Shown: positions 40,236-53,540, counted from the stretch's first letter. The stretch: 64,000 bases of DNA from Symsagittifera roscoffensis (GCF_963678635.1 NC_087062.1:41038672-41102671), one strand, 5' to 3'. Numbers and translations: made by a program. The notes: generated by a model not told the origin, from the sequence alone.

Positions 40236-41425
40236 TATTTTTTGAAAAAAGTTTTGATTGAAAAGGAAATTTTGTGGTCGATAGGTTGTTCCGCACGACA
40301 ATTTTGACTATTCTACGAAACTTTTTTTTCTGTAAAACTTTTTCAAAACAATTTTGAGACTTTTAAGTTGTTTTACTAGCCAATTGGGAGGCTCTGTAAA
40401 AATATATTTCACTTCTGATAATTTTGTATATTTAACGGGATTTGAAAATTGTCCTTTGGTTAAATTAGGATGATTGACGGGCGCAAAGTTCCTATTTTTT
40501 TTATTTAAACAGATGGGAAGCGGCAGATCAATCAAGCTCAAAATTTATTCTAGCAGTTTTGAAAGATTTCGGATGTAAATTTAAATTGTTTGATTGAGCT
40601 AAACTGAGCCATTTTATGAAATGTTGAATAATGTTGAAGCTTTTTTACGGTACAATTGATTTTTACTCGTATACCCCATAAAACAGCCAATAACAAAAAA
40701 CACGGTCTCACCGCAGTAACCTTGTTGTAATTTAGGAGAGGAGTTTTTCAGTTTTGGGAAAGAGACGATTCGGATCAATTTTTATTCTTAAAAAAGTAGA
40801 CAGGCCAATAATCTTCTCTGGTACGACAAAGTAGAATTCGCCAACCGCAAATTGACCACGGATACGCAGTCGTTCTGCTTCCTTCTTTCGATTCATTTAT
40901 TGAACTTCTGCTATATAATACATTTTCATCGACTATAATAGATTGCTCATCAATTTATCTTTTAATACAATCATAACCGATTATAATCCTTTTTGTTTAC
41001 CCATTTTGTCTTCAACTTGCATATATTTTTTGCTTTTTATAGACGTTTGCTTATGTGAAAAATGAGAAACCTTTTAAACAGTTTTTGATTCAAATTAAAT
41101 TTATAATTTGTTCTTTTTTCTTTTCTCTGTTAAAGTTATTTCATGATGCACCTTTTGAGTTTTTAACCAACCAAAAAATATCAGCGCATGACATTAGTTT
41201 CATGATATTTTCGGAAGGTTTACTTTTCACCTAGCGCGGGAATTTTTCAACTAATATGAAATAGTCTTTATGAAACTTTTGTTTCGTGGTAAGACTTTGG
41301 GTTCAGAGGAACCAAAGTATGACAAAACAAAGAGCTTTTAGAGATTTTTTATTGACAGAAAAACAATATCGCGTGGGATATATTTAAAATATATTGTCAG
41401 GTGTGAAAAGTTTTTGGCAGAACAA
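40236..41425. other. Unassigned AT-rich DNA
   Basis: No gene recognised. A 78-codon minus-strand frame at 40,308-40,541 (SEVKYIFTEPPNWLVKQLKS) looks protein-like in composition but matches nothing I know and may be chance or Polinton debris. ATAATAGATT/ATAACCGATTATAATCC near 40,935-40,990 resembles the interior of the TIR element at 27.6-28.6 kb. Confidence 0.4.
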
Positions 41426-41625
41426 NNNNNNNNNNNNNNNNNNNNNNNNNNNNNNNNNNNNNNNNNNNNNNNNNNNNNNNNNNNNNNNNNNNNNNNNNNN
41501 NNNNNNNNNNNNNNNNNNNNNNNNNNNNNNNNNNNNNNNNNNNNNNNNNNNNNNNNNNNNNNNNNNNNNNNNNNNNNNNNNNNNNNNNNNNNNNNNNNNN
41601 NNNNNNNNNNNNNNNNNNNNNNNNN
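41426..41625. other. Assembly gap (200 N)
   Basis: Exactly 200 unknown bases, most likely a placeholder joining contigs. Any frames spanning it are artefacts. Order and distance across this point are less certain than elsewhere. Confidence 0.99.
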
Positions 41626-43080
41626 AAAAAAAAAAGAAAATCGTCAAGTTGCAACAAAAACTCGAGGCTTCACAGAGGAAGATAGCGATCTTCAGATCGT
41701 ACAATGTGGAGCTAGAAGCCGGAAGGAAGCTCTAGACGAATTTTAAAGCTATTGAGAACAAAAACCTTATGTAATTTTGAGTCCATTAACCTAACCTATC
41801 TACCTAACTTTTTCATTTGTTGTTCTTTTTAAATGTTATACTTATAGTATTTAATCATTAAAGTGTTTAAATTTTCACCATGGTAACTGTAAGAATCAAA
41901 CAGCTTAATCTTCTAAAAAAAGGGGTGAGTTGTAATATTTAAGTTAGTACAGAGACAAAAGACCATTGTCTTAATTGTTTTATTTAACGATCCAATTCTA
42001 AATTGGAGCGTGCCATTTAAATTAAAGCCTCTTTTCACTAATCAGATATTGACTGATTTACTCTTATTAGGACTATAAAATCTTGTTTTGAAAATCCACT
42101 CCTTTTTAAATTTTTGTCCAGTTTTCTCATTTTTTCATGCTCGCTATTTTAAAAGGGCGGCGATTATTAACACGTCCCTTTTAACTTTAACTTGAAACAA
42201 TATGGATAAATATTTAGCAGTCTTGCTGGCTGCACTGAAATTCTCCTTGCTTTGATTAAGCAGAGATGCACCTGCAGTATGATGCATCAGAGAGAGTAAT
42301 ATGAATTTTTAATCAGACAAAACTGAAGGCTGCGGTTTTAATCAAAGGGGACTAATAATTCAAAGATATTTGATTTGAAAAAATCAAATAAAAGTTAGTT
42401 GAAAATTCCCTTATAAGAAAAGGAGAATAAAGGAGCAGGTGAAACCTGAATAATTAAAGATTGAATCAGCCGCCGGTTTATGCTTACGAGCAAAAGGATT
42501 GGCCTGAAATCTTCAGTGTTTCATTTTGCTCAGTAAGCAGCAAGTTAGATCTCTTCAGTAGGACCTTTTCAAAATAAATAATTTTTCTTTTCTGCCTTTA
42601 CAATAAAATTAAACTAGCCCTTTTTCACAAATAAAATAGAGAATAAATTCTCATTTAAAGTTCGATAAAATTATAAATCGAGATACTCGAGATACCCACA
42701 CCTGAGGAAGTCTGGACTACAAGTACCAAAAGGACTACGGCAAGACGATACTGACGACCAAACCAGAAGTGCGGAAGTGGACACAATCAAGGGCGACCCA
42801 ACAATACTAATCAGCCATCGACCTTAGTAAGAAGATCAAATATTGATGATTAAAATAAGATTAACTCAACCTCCCCTCATAGGTATATTTCTCTTAGCTG
42901 TTCGATTCGTTTATATAATCTAATAACCCAGTGCTTTGTATTTAACCAACTAATTAATTCATACATTTTCTAACTATTGTTTCTACGCTAACTTTTGTCA
43001 AGACAACTTGACGATCTAAGGTGAGACTTATAACTTAGGATAAAATTACTAAGCATTCAACCAGCAATGAACGCTTAGTA
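41626..43080. other. Unassigned DNA after the gap
   Basis: Immediately after the gap, 41,630-41,737 could encode KIVKLQQKLEASQRKIAIFR, a short coiled-coil-like segment ending in a stop, perhaps the end of an exon or element hidden by the gap. A block near 42,690-42,835 has higher GC than its surroundings and may be an old repeat. Nothing else is recognisable. Confidence 0.4.
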
Positions 43081-43084
43081 AATT

Positions 43085-43335
43085 ACGTTTTTTTTTGAAA
43101 AAAAAATGGTTATCATACTATTTCCATATATGAAAATTGTATGATAACCATTTTTTCATGAAAGGCAAGATTTTCAGAAATTGTTCAAACTTGTTTATAA
43201 ACAAATTTAAATTATTTAAGAGTGCTTTTGCTCAATTTGAAGGACATTGCTCATCAAAAATGAAAATTGAAGCTAAAAACATAGTTATCATACAATTTCC
43301 TTTTATGAAAATTGTATGATAACCATTTTTTTTGA
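43085..43335. repeat. Two short GGTTATCATAC palindromes
   Basis: At 43,105-43,155 ATGGTTATCATACTATTTCC and its inverse form a near-perfect ~50-base palindrome around CATATATG. A second copy at 43,283-43,328 (TAGTTATCATACAATTTCC) is centred on CTTTTATG. They are ~175 bases apart, with similar text after each (AGGCAAGATTTTCAGAAA versus AGGCGAGAAGTTCAGAAA), so this is also a ~175-base tandem duplication. Confidence 0.7.
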
Positions 43336-43835
43336 TAAAAGGCGAGAAGTTCAGAAACATGTTAAAACTTGTTTTTAATCGAATTCAAAGTATGCTCGAG
43401 CATTTGAAAAAAGTCGCTCAAACCGCTCATTTTGAAGCAAGATTTGAGCGTAATTGTCTAAAAAAACCACTCAAACCGCTCAAATCTTGCTTCAAATTAG
43501 GTGAAAAATCTCGACTCGGGTGGTATTTTGACAATTGTTCCTTGTATCAGCGTGGACTCCTTATATCAGTGTCGAAATCTTCGTGAGTGACTTCTGTCTT
43601 TTCAGCCTTCACTGCTCTGTGAGCTAATTTTGTTTCCCATCCATTGTTGTCTGCTGAACAAGTCTGTTTACCGAGCCGAAGAGCGTTTTTTTTTTAGAAA
43701 TTATAAAACAAGCAACAAAGATATTGACTTCTAGTTTTTTAAGGAGATTCTTGTTTTCAAAATTTGAGAGATTAGCAATAATTTGCGTTGCTTTTACTCT
43801 TGATCAATCAGCGTGAATGTATTTTAGGCCAACTA

Positions 43836-46396
43836 ATGAATGGAACAACGAGTTTAAATAATTCTCCAAGAAGTGCAACCATGTCACTTTTCCCAGAACT
43901 GTCGGCCGGTGATCAGATTGGTCCAAGTCAAAGCTCGCATAGCGTTCCATCGGTTGGAGGTGAAGCAACGTTCTCCGATCCCTCCATCGAGGAGAAGATA
44001 TCACTGAAACAACACTGTGATAAAAGCAGGCGGCGTGCATTTCCAATGCGCTTGCGAATACCTTTGCAAGATTTGTGGAGTTTTCGTCGAATACGAAAGC
44101 AGAGAAAGAAATCCCAGAAAGCTGAAACGGACGATAAAAGCAGCGGACATGAAATTGAACGCGGCAAAATTGCTGACAGCCTAAGTAATCGAAGTAGTAA
44201 TCAAAATCTAGACCAGAATAGGCATGATTTTGACGTAAATCTAACATGCCCAGTATGCTTTCACGAAAAGGAAAACGATAGGTTCCCAAGACTTTTGATG
44301 TGTGAGCACAGATGCTGTTTTGATTGTCTGCGGAATTATATTTCCACTGAAATTTGTGACTCCAGAGTAAACATAACATGCCCCGAATGCCCAAAAATGA
44401 TACATCCGAATGATATACGGTTTATTTTGAACGATGTTATTCTAACCACGAAATATGAATTGTTCATGCTTCGTCGCCATTTGACATGTGAACCAGATAC
44501 TCGCTGGTGTCCAGCTGCAGATTGTAATTACGGAGTCATTGCAGCAGGCTGTGCTAGTTGTCCGAGACTTGAATGCGAACGACCTGGTTGTGCAACAAGT
44601 TTCTGCTACCACTGCAGACAGAAATGGCACCCAAACAAAACTTGTGACGATGCACGGACTGAACGAGTTTCGCTAATAATGAAAGCTTCAAACAGCGAGG
44701 AGTTACAGCCTCTGGACACTAAACCTTGTCCGAGGTGTAATGCAATGATCGCGAAGTGTGACGATGGCTCCTGTAATCACATGACTTGTGTGATCTGCGG
44801 AGCTGAATTTTGTTGGCTCTGCATGAAGCAAATTTCCGATCTGCATTACTTGAGTCCATCTGGTTGCACGTTCTGGGGCAAAAAACCCTGGAGCCGAAAG
44901 AAGAAAGTTCTCTGGCAAATTGGAACACTTATTGGTGCCCCACTTGGAATTGCTCTCATTGCGGGCTTAACAATTCCAGCGATGATGATAGGAATCCCTA
45001 TTTACGTCGGAAGAAAGTTATTTAAACGTTACAACACTACCCATTTTAGATCGAAGAGTCGCCGAAACGTGATAGTAGTTGTCGGTGTCACTGCCTCAAT
45101 CATTGTTGCTCCAGTTTTAGCGGCTTTGACCGTAAGTGTAGGAGTTCCTATTTTGCTTGCTTACGTTTATGGAGTTGTGCCCATTTCGCTGTGCCGAACA
45201 GGTGGCTGTGGCATTACGAAAACCGAAAACGGAGTTAGGTTGGACATGGACGAACAGTTCGAAGGAGCAGCAATGAGCGCATACGCAAGAGGAGACTCAG
45301 TTGGAACCATTAGTAGCTCGAAAAGCGAAAGGAAGTTATCAAATAGTGCATCTGTAAGCGCCACAGTTGCATCTGGAAACAGCTCTGGTTGGGATTTACG
45401 AAAAATTGGAACGAGTGATAATGGAGATGCTGATTCTAGAAAATCGGTCAATACTCGCAAGCTTTCCATTTTGTCTGAAAATGCTACCGAAGAAGAATCC
45501 AGAAAAATTGGCAGTTCAAACAAGAATGGGATGAGTGCGAGTATTGTTCATATTGAAAGGGAGAACGATTGCGTCTCAAATACAGCGATAGCTGGCGAAT
45601 CTCTAACAGGATCAATTTGCGGATCCACGGGTTATAACCCAACGTTCAAAAGTATGTAAAATTTCTAATCTAAAAGATTTTGTCTACATTTTGATTGACA
45701 GAACTGCTAAGCATAGTTTTTTCGTTTTAAGTGAATAATTGTTTTGTTCTAGTTCGTAAAAACAGCATTGGCAGCGATTCGATGAACTTCAGTCTATGTG
45801 ACAACGTATCGAACATAACATACCCTGAGTCACTGGCAGGAGCAATCATAGATACTAACAGCTCATGTAACCAGAATCCGAACTGCTCAACAGTAACCGA
45901 AGAAGGAACATTTGATCGAGAACACTCGGCAGTGAAGCCATCAGTTGATTTGAAACCGAAGACGACTAAGCCTAAGTTTGTACATTCCCAGAATGCTAAA
46001 TCAGTGTCGGGTCAAACAGCAATGGGAACTAGCGCGAAGCATCAGCGCAAGACACGCATTGTTGAAGGGGTGCCTGGACGTAATTCAGTTTCGGACAAAC
46101 AGACTAGCAAGAAACCGCAATCATTGTCTGCGGCGACAGGAAACAGTTTGTCTACTCCGTCCTCAGGATCGAGTGGTACTTCGAAAAAGATGAACACAAA
46201 AACTGCAGCATCTCTTCATGGCCAAAAGAAATCAGAATCGTCGACGCGAGGAGCATCCGAACAAGGCAGTTCATCACAGGTAGCCAAGAAGAGTTCATTT
46301 TCAAATAAAAGCTCAAAACTCTCGCCAAACAATTCTCCAGTTAAAGTCACAGATCCTCTCATCTCAAAGAGCAGCGGAAGCTCAAAAAGGAAATAG
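43836..46396 (+). CDS. RNF19: RNF19-like RBR E3 ubiquitin ligase, two coding exons
   Basis: Ubiquitin ligase anchored in membranes. Exons 43,836-45,651 and 45,753-46,396 are joined across a 101-base GT-AG intron (GTATGT...TTCTAG, phase 1), giving 819 residues, close to human RNF19A (838). RING1 begins at TCPVCF (about 138). The IBR spans about 205-270. RING2 is [21 protein letters not shown] (298 on), with Cys313 as the likely thioester cysteine. [20 protein letters not shown] is a hallmark of the family, followed by two transmembrane helices (about 361-392 and 411-450) and [11 protein letters not shown]. The C-terminal half is Ser-rich and disordered. The first ATG with good context is at 43,836; a TTTTAG|GCC acceptor 12 bases before suggests an upstream non-coding exon. 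Confidence 0.92.
45652..45752 (+). other. Intron of the RNF19-like gene
   Basis: A 101-base intron, GTATGTAAAA at the donor and TTTTGTTCTAG at the acceptor. Reading through it meets a stop at 45,657-45,659, so retention would give a protein ending after NPTFKSM. Confidence 0.85.
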
Positions 46397-46470
46397 TATG
46401 TATTTGTGTATCATAAATCAGCATGCGAAACAAAAAATGCTGTATTTTGCAACAATAAACTTATTTTACA
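46397..46470 (+). terminator. 3' UTR and poly(A) signal of the RNF19-like gene
   Basis: AATAAA at 46,454-46,459 lies 58 bases after the stop codon, followed by an AT-rich stretch. This is a short 3' UTR typical of compact invertebrate genes. Confidence 0.6.
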
Positions 46471-48200
46471 TTTAAAATTTAAAATTAGAAATTCGCTAAT
46501 TAGTCTTGTCTAATTTCTTTTCCTATCTCACTATATTATCCTTCCCTCGCCTTTATGAGAAAGTTGAAGTTGACGTGTATTATATATATTTAAAGATGTC
46601 TGCAACTTTCACGAAATCTTCTTATATATATTCGCATTTGCGTGAGCAAGTATATTTAAAAAGTGGAGTTATATTTTTGTTCATGAAAAAATACTAATTA
46701 AATTTGGAGATATTTCCGCCATTTCCCGTGTACAAATATGCTCTCCATAAAATAACAATGGGATAGGGTTGATTCTCAATAAAAGATTAAGAACGGGGAA
46801 AGTGGAATTAAAATACATCCGGTTTCGCTGGACATGTTTCTGATCCTGGTGCTATCGTTTTTCTATTTTGGATGCTTATTCATGACGAAAATTTACGACT
46901 TAATTCGATGATATTTGTATTAGTGTGAACAGAATCTTTGAAAACCTAATAGCATGTCTTTATGATGGTTTAAATGAATCTGCATTGACCAATGGCTTGG
47001 AGGTTTTTTATCGCTTCAAATTTGTTGATTGAATAGACGTATGATATTCAAATTGTTATCATATTCTCTCAGAAATAGCATTGCGACTGCGCAGGGGGTC
47101 CTAAAATGGTACATGTTTGGGTCATCGCCTTAGAACAGACAAATATGAATAGACAATTTGAATGGTTGGTATTTGCATTACCATTACAGTCGGCTAGTCA
47201 AATAGAATGGACAGATAAATTTGACCAATCAATATTTATAAAGTCTATTTCAATTTGTGCTGAGTTATGAGCATTCAATATCAGAGTTTGTTCGAGTGGT
47301 AAATAAGGTTTCTCACAGCTGAATTTCAGTTTTCATTCGAGGAATAAACTTTGATGCATATGAATGTAGTCGACCTTGCTCAACTGTTTATGATACTGAC
47401 TGGCTGCTTCAATGAACTGCGCTGAAGATGCATTGTTACACCTTCTATACTAGAAATAACTTTTTGGAACAGTTTATTTTCTTTGAAAATATATTATTGC
47501 TCAAATAGCCTGTGGCGTGTGTCCTGCAAACATCCCTTTAGCAATCCAAAGTGTTTTGCCAAAATATATACATAGCATGACAAAAAATGCCTACCGCTCT
47601 CTGGCTAAAGTGAAAATCAAATATGCAGAAATTTCATTTTAATTGTCTGCATTATGTAAAAATAGTCGTCTCAACTCATATTTCTGAAATAAATTGTTGC
47701 TAAATAGAATATTTTCGTGCTCTTTAAAACTTTTTAATATAGCTGTTCTCTGACACATTTTGCGAGTTTTCTTGCTTGGCCTTTCCTTCATGTGAGAAAA
47801 GTCAAAAATAAAGTACAAAACATTGCCTATTTAGGCGATGTGTGATGTTATGCTATTAATCGGAAGATAAACATAATAAAACATGCTTACAGCTTACATT
47901 AGTTTTAGAATTTAAATTCAACGTTTCATTGTATTGTTTTTAAGAAGTAATTTGAATCCGTGTTTAAGCCGAGGCTAGCCCAATTTAAGCGAAAAGTCAA
48001 CGCAGGTAAGTCAGAATTTCAGACTATAGCTTCAAGTCTTTTTGCTCCAAACTTCAGAAAAAAATTTATAGCATTTTAGTCCCGAAGTAATTGAGTTTTT
48101 GTCATATCTGGTATTCCAGGGCAGTGTATGGTGATTGAAATCATCAGTTTGCAAGCCAAAAATGAATTAAAATTAAATGGGTTATCTAGTTCGTATAGTT
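46471..48200. other. Unassigned spacer
   Basis: No gene or defined repeat seen in 1.7 kb of AT-rich DNA downstream of the RNF19-like gene. Short frames are not supported by any motif. Confidence 0.5.
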
Positions 48201-48204
48201 TATT

Positions 48205-48360
48205 ACCCTTGCGATCAGAAAGGATATTGCAACCGGGTGCTAGACTTTTTTATTTTTCCCGTAAAGAACTTTGTCCACAGATTTCAGCTTGCATGCAGTA
48301 CAGGTCCACTGCTCAGGTCATATTCATGCAATATGTGCGTCCCCTTTAGCTCATTGGTCT
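48205..48360 (+). repeat. SINE-like copy 1 (GGGTGCTAGAC head)
   Basis: CAACCGGGTGCTAGACTTTTTTATTTTTCCCGTAAAG-type sequence opens a ~150-base unit that continues with CTTTGTCCACAGATTTCAG and later CCTTTAGCTCATTGGTC, which resembles a pol III A-box. Related units occur at 54.66, 55.96, 57.94 and 59.08 kb. All read in the plus direction. Confidence 0.5.
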
Positions 48361-50985
48361 ATCAATAGCTTGATAATGTTTTTCCAATAATTTAGCATTC
48401 TTACTGACAAATCAATTCCTTTGTTAATTTTGTCGCTTTCGGTTTATTTGTTGTCGTCGGCTTAGTTTCCGCTTTTCTAAATGTTTTTGCATTGCTTATT
48501 TAAATGTTATTTATTGAGGGTATAACGTCAAATAACTTAAATGTCAGCTTACCGCCCGAGTTACCCGCTGTAAGGCTAATTTTTTTTTCAAAAATTTAAT
48601 AACCGTCTTAATATGTCATAATTCTCAAGAGTGTACATATAATTCAGTGTTTCCTGATTTTATACACTCCGAATATTTTGGTTAGAAAACAAAAAAATTA
48701 TTGTTTTGCAAGAAACTTTCAGTTTTTTGTTCGGATGCATGGTTTTTGGTTAATTTTTTAATAGTAAAAATGAGTGAAAGTATTTTTGTTTTAGTTATTT
48801 TGGCGTGTTTCAGGCTTGAGCAATTTCTTTTCAAATCGATTCAAGATGATGGAGCAGCGTTTTGTTTCACTATGTCAAAAAATTTCGAAAAAACTCATAA
48901 ATATCTACAAAGGATATTGACTTGACTGTGATGTACAAACGAATATTGCGACTGTCGCACGAAATTTAAGAGTATGGTTTTTTCCGGCTGAAAATTTGGA
49001 AAAAATTAATTTTTGGATGTCCGAAACGGACGTCTATTGTGTTTAGATCCAGCTTCTGCTTTTGCATTCGTTTCTTTAAGTATCACTGTGCAATGCATTC
49101 ATTTTTTAAAATTCGTTGTTCAACTGTTGCATTCATTTTTTTTAAGTTTCATTGTTCAGTTGTGTGATTTCATTTTGATTGTAGTTTACAGCAAGGAACG
49201 GATCGGCTCTTTTAGTATCCCCAAGGCTTTATAAATTGAGGCATGTTAGTCGATAAATTTCTTTTCAAATTGACTGGTACTGCTAATGCGTCATAATTGG
49301 CGTGCGTCACTTAAGAAATTTGGTAGACTCAAAGTTTTACTCATTCAGTTTTTCCCAGTAGCGTTGTCGGTCATATATTTTTTAGCTTGTGTATGCGAAG
49401 TGCAACTTCGCCACTGTGTGATTTTTTTAAAATTGATTTCTATCAGAATTGCAATTGGATTTTGCAGAATTGCAAAAAATTCATTCAAAATTACTTTTTA
49501 GTTTCTTTGAGGTAGTAATTGATTTTGTAGAAAATTTTATTGAAAAATTTTGGCTTTTTGTAATTGTTTTCATCCTAATTTTAGTCGCCTGATTTTTGGT
49601 TTTTTATTTTTGATCATACATGCTCAATTTACTTAAATTCTATTAAGACCACTTATTTCGTTTAAGAAAGTAACTGGTTTTTCAAAGATATTTGGTTTTC
49701 GTCCTAACTTTTTTTTTCGATTGATTTTTTTCCCAAATTCAATTTATTTTATCGGACACGCTTTTCGGTCACCTTATGTTGCGTAGTTTCACGGGCGATT
49801 TTTAAAATGCTTTTGCCTGTTTAAGGAAGAAAGTGTTGTAAAAATTTTGATTTAATAAATTTTGTAGCTTGAAATTTTTTATGACCACAGTTTGGCTTTC
49901 GGCCTAACGAGAGTCGACCCATTTTTTTTTCGAGTTATTTGTCTCTGATTCATTTTTTCTCAATTCAGGCTGTTAATGAGCTTCTCAATTCTGCTAAAGC
50001 TGTTTATGAGCTTCATCCAAGACAAATATTTGAAATTTTTATAGATAAAGCTTTGTCGACTTTCTCCAAGCAATTTTTACTGCTTATTTTTTCAAAAAGT
50101 AGCCTTATTTTCTTCAATTTTTTTTACGATTGAAAAGTTGCCTCACGGATAAACCAGAGGATCAAGTGTTAATGTGTAAAAGAACGAAGTGATTTTCACT
50201 TTAGGCCTGTATAATATTCATTGTTTTTCAGGAAAAAATCTTATAATGCTCTAATAACTACAAATATTTTAATGCATTTATGAATACACCTAGGTATATA
50301 TACACTTTTTAGTTCAATTCAACTAATTTGGTAAAAGCTAGGCAATTTGAGCGCTCCAATTATGAAAGAGAAAATCGTTTCGAAAGTGGATTTTATTTTT
50401 TAGTTTTCCTAGCGGTATAAAAAGTTCAAACCTTGAACCATTTTTCTTAAATTGGGTTCATTTGAAAAAAAGTGCCCATTATGAACAGTTCTTAAAGTCC
50501 AAAGAGCTCAAACCTGATGTATTTTTTCCACTTGCGTAAACAAGATTTTTCTGACAACACTTTTTTTTACACATTTTTGCATCTCATCTGCTGAAATGCT
50601 CGTTTTCTTGAAAGTTTACAAAATTTTGTTAATAGTTCGAGGAAGTACTTAATTTTTTCCTCAGAATTGAAAGAATGTTGATTTTTTCGGATTTGTGGAT
50701 TTCGTTCTAATTTCTGAAAGCTTAATTTCCGTTTTTATTTTCAAATGAAATTTATATTATCTGGTACATTTTTCAAGCAGTTTCTTTGCAAATTTTGTTG
50801 TTTTTTAGGTTTTGATTCGTACAATTCCTGATTGATGAACTCTGGTATTATGAAAATGTATGGTATTTGCTTTTTTTATTATTTCTGAGGTTTAATCGAA
50901 AGCATGGGTGCTGGTAAGCTCTCATTTATAAGCGGCTAACCCAACTTTTTTGCAGAAAAAATTATGGACCTCGGAAAATTATGGA
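48361..50985. other. Unassigned T-rich DNA
   Basis: Strong excess of T over A on the plus strand for 2.6 kb, giving Phe/Leu/Ser-rich frames with no family resemblance. TGTCGGCTTAG-type motifs recur here and further right. No gene seen. Confidence 0.5.
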
Positions 50986-50989
50986 CTTC

Positions 50990-51330
50990 ATAAAATTACC
51001 CTCCCAAACTTCAAATTTTAGTTTCAATCCACGAAATGGAATGTAGAAAGCTCCCCTGCATAAACGGATGCACCTATTTTTTGAGAAAATGTTGGTGGCC
51101 TTTGGAAAAGTCAAGTGTTTGAACTTTGGACTCTTTTTTGGAAACTTAGGCTTTTATCGAAAACTACCCTGCCAATTCTCAGGTTAATACTTCAGTCAAA
51201 TAACCAGATTGTGGACTTCTTCGCTGCATACGCAGTTACGCCCTTTTTCTTGTTGAAAAAGAGCTATAAATTTTGGAAAAATCAAATTTGATTATTTTTG
51301 AGACCGTTTTTTGGTGTTTTCAAATTCTGT
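50990..51330 (+). repeat. ~165-bp satellite-like units, copy group 1
   Basis: Two tandem units, about 168 bases apart (cores CTGCATAAACGGATGCACC near 51,055 and CTGCATACGCAGTTACGCCC near 51,224), each followed by T-runs, a TTTGGAAAAGTCAA/TTTGGAAAAATCAA phrase and a TTTTTTGG stretch. AACTACCCTGCCAATTCTCAG lies between them. The same unit recurs at 58.3-59.0 kb. Confidence 0.65.
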
Positions 51331-53295
51331 TTTTGCTGACGCTCGTTCTTTGATTCTATTCTCAATGTTTGTTAAGGCTGTTCATGAACCTCATTCGAGC
51401 CAAAGTATCCTACTAAATATGCTTAAATATTTTCAACTCTAAGCGATGTCATTTTTTTTATTTTTTTGTGATCGCTCCTTCACGGAATACCTAAATGCGT
51501 TACAAAATACTTTTTTCAGATTTCTTTTTTTAATACTGGATTTCAATTGTTTCAGTGTCGATCGAGTTTTTTGAGGGGATAAATTGTTCATTCAGCAAAA
51601 CTTAAATTCATTTGCGAGAGCATGTATCTTTGAATGGGAAACTAGCTTTTCTCCGTAATTAATTTTTTCTACACTGTGAGAAAGTTTTGCTTTATTATGA
51701 AACTCAAAAACCTTGGTCTAGTGGTAACACAGGTGCATCGGGATCCTTATGTCTGGGTTTGAAAACTTGAATTTTTGTCTGGGAAGTGTTGAATAGTCGG
51801 ATTATTTCCTCTGCTGAATTTTTTAAAGCTCAATTTCAATGTTTTATAGCAATTTTTGTTATAATCGAAAGTCATTCTGTTTCTGGTAACTCTGATTTTC
51901 AATACGGTTTTTGTTTCGTTTTTTTTCTCGTCCAAATTGTTTCGATTTATTTAATGTCGACCTTAGCCACCTTAAATTCTGTCGTTTGAATCCAAAAAGT
52001 GAATTGTCATTAATTTTGTGTCTCAGGAGGAGTGGGGGTGTAAAAACGTCCAGTAGCTCATTTTTTTAATGTCAAAATGGTTTTAATAGCGTTTTTGTTG
52101 TGCTTTGAAAGTTCTACCCAAGGCTTCAGTGATTTTCATTTAAAAAAACAAAAATTGAAATTTAAGTTAGTTGGCATCAGTTTAAATTTTTCCGAAACTA
52201 TTTGAATTTTTCTTAGAAATTTAATTTTTTCTTCAGTCTGATTTTCAGTAGCTTTTCTGCCAATTTGGGGACTTCTCGCATTTTTTTGAAAACAATTTCA
52301 AAGCTGTTTTTTTGGGCATATCTATTTTCTACTAAAATTCATCAAATTTGTCGTGAAAGTTTAGATTGTTTGCTTTTTCCGCGGAAATGTGAAATTAAAT
52401 TATCATGTGTAAGCTCTGTAGTTTGGCTTCGGATCGAATACCGCCGCAGCACTTTATTTTTTTTTTCAATTTAAATTGCTCGATTTAAATTAAATTTTTT
52501 TATTCAAATTGAGTGGGCTCATAATTTCACATTCAAATTGAAATTTAAAATAAAATTTAAAATAATTGAAATTGTTTTTTTTAATGGACATCACTGCTTG
52601 TCATCGTCTTATAAGCCGCTCTATGAGCGATATTAAAAGCTTATTTAACGCTGGTGATTCTGTCTTTTCATGAAATTGACCTTCAGCCGAGACCAACGTG
52701 ATACATTTTTGTAGATATAGTTTTTTTTTTTTCATTTTTTACCCAGTTTTGCCCGTCTCGTTTTCTTTTTGCCAGCTTGCAATGATATGCTTGCATTGTA
52801 TTGCAAATATTGCAAGATCCACTTCGTCCCTGTATTATAGTTTTGTTCAATTAGTTTTTTTTGGGTTATTTGCCTCTTTTACAACAGTTTCAAGGAGTCT
52901 TACATCAAACGGGTGGTTGTCAGAAGCAGTTTATAGTCTTAAGAGAAAATTAACACTTTTTGAGAATGAACTTGTCTTTTTTTGTTTTTAGCTGCTGAAT
53001 AGCTTCATGATCATGGGCTTAATTTTGCTGGATTCCGATTTGAGGAATTCAAACGCTAACTATTAATACACAAATTTTCCTGTAAATTGTTGACTAGCAA
53101 ATGTTCTCCATATTCAAGTATCTTTCAGCTTGTAGTCTTCGCTATTCGCAAAGACGATGAAGAGTCCTGTAGTCACTGCCGTAATCAATGCTATGGTAAA
53201 CCCAGCAACTGCTTGTGTTATGCGAGTTTAACTTTTTTCAACCTAATTTTTTATCGACCTGTTATCTCTCCTTTTATTTTAAGGCTGTCGTTTTT
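51331..53295. other. Unassigned T-rich DNA with a weak tRNA-like spot
   Basis: At 51,711-51,770 TTGGTCTAGTGGTAACACAG and GGGTTTGAAAAC resemble degenerate A and B boxes of a tRNA-derived SINE. At 53,125-53,235 the minus strand has 37 open codons encoding a hydrophobic stretch (VAGFTIALITAVTTGLFIVF), not long enough to call. Nothing else recognised. Confidence 0.4.
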
Positions 53296-53540
53296 GAATG
53301 TCCCACGTTTCGCCCCACACACATTTTGCCCCTCTTAAATATAGTGGCACATTTCGCCCCTCACACAATTCGGCCCTAATAATTTCACTCATTTCGTCCT
53401 CGCACGTTTCGCCCCAAATTTATTACACAGTTTATTAACCACCGCTTTCTTAATGTACAATTTGAGGGGTGATGACGAAATGTGCCAGTAATTTAAGAGG
53501 GACAGAACGTGTGATGGGGGTGAAATGTGTGGATACCGGC
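53296..53540. repeat. Inverted-repeat element (CACATTTCGCCCC)
   Basis: The left arm (53,300-53,380) contains CACACATTTTGCCCCTCTTAA and GGCACATTTCGCCCCTCACA. The right arm (53,460-53,535) carries the inverses GAGGGGTGATGACGAAATGTG and TTAAGAGGGACAGAACGTGTG. The middle repeats TTTCGTCCTCGCACGTTTCGCC-like units. A short MITE-like foldback with no coding capacity. Confidence 0.7.

Noticed and set aside
40308-40541. Protein-like minus-strand frame next to Polinton B
   Set aside because: No recognisable family, no match to any element A gene, and surrounded by stops.
41384-41746. Open frames crossing the N gap
   Set aside because: They exist only because unknown bases are translated as X; the real part after the gap is ~35 codons.
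53125-53235. Hydrophobic minus-strand segment (VAGFTIALITAVTTGLFIVF)
   Set aside because: 37 codons between stops without splice sites or family match; could be chance in a T-rich region.
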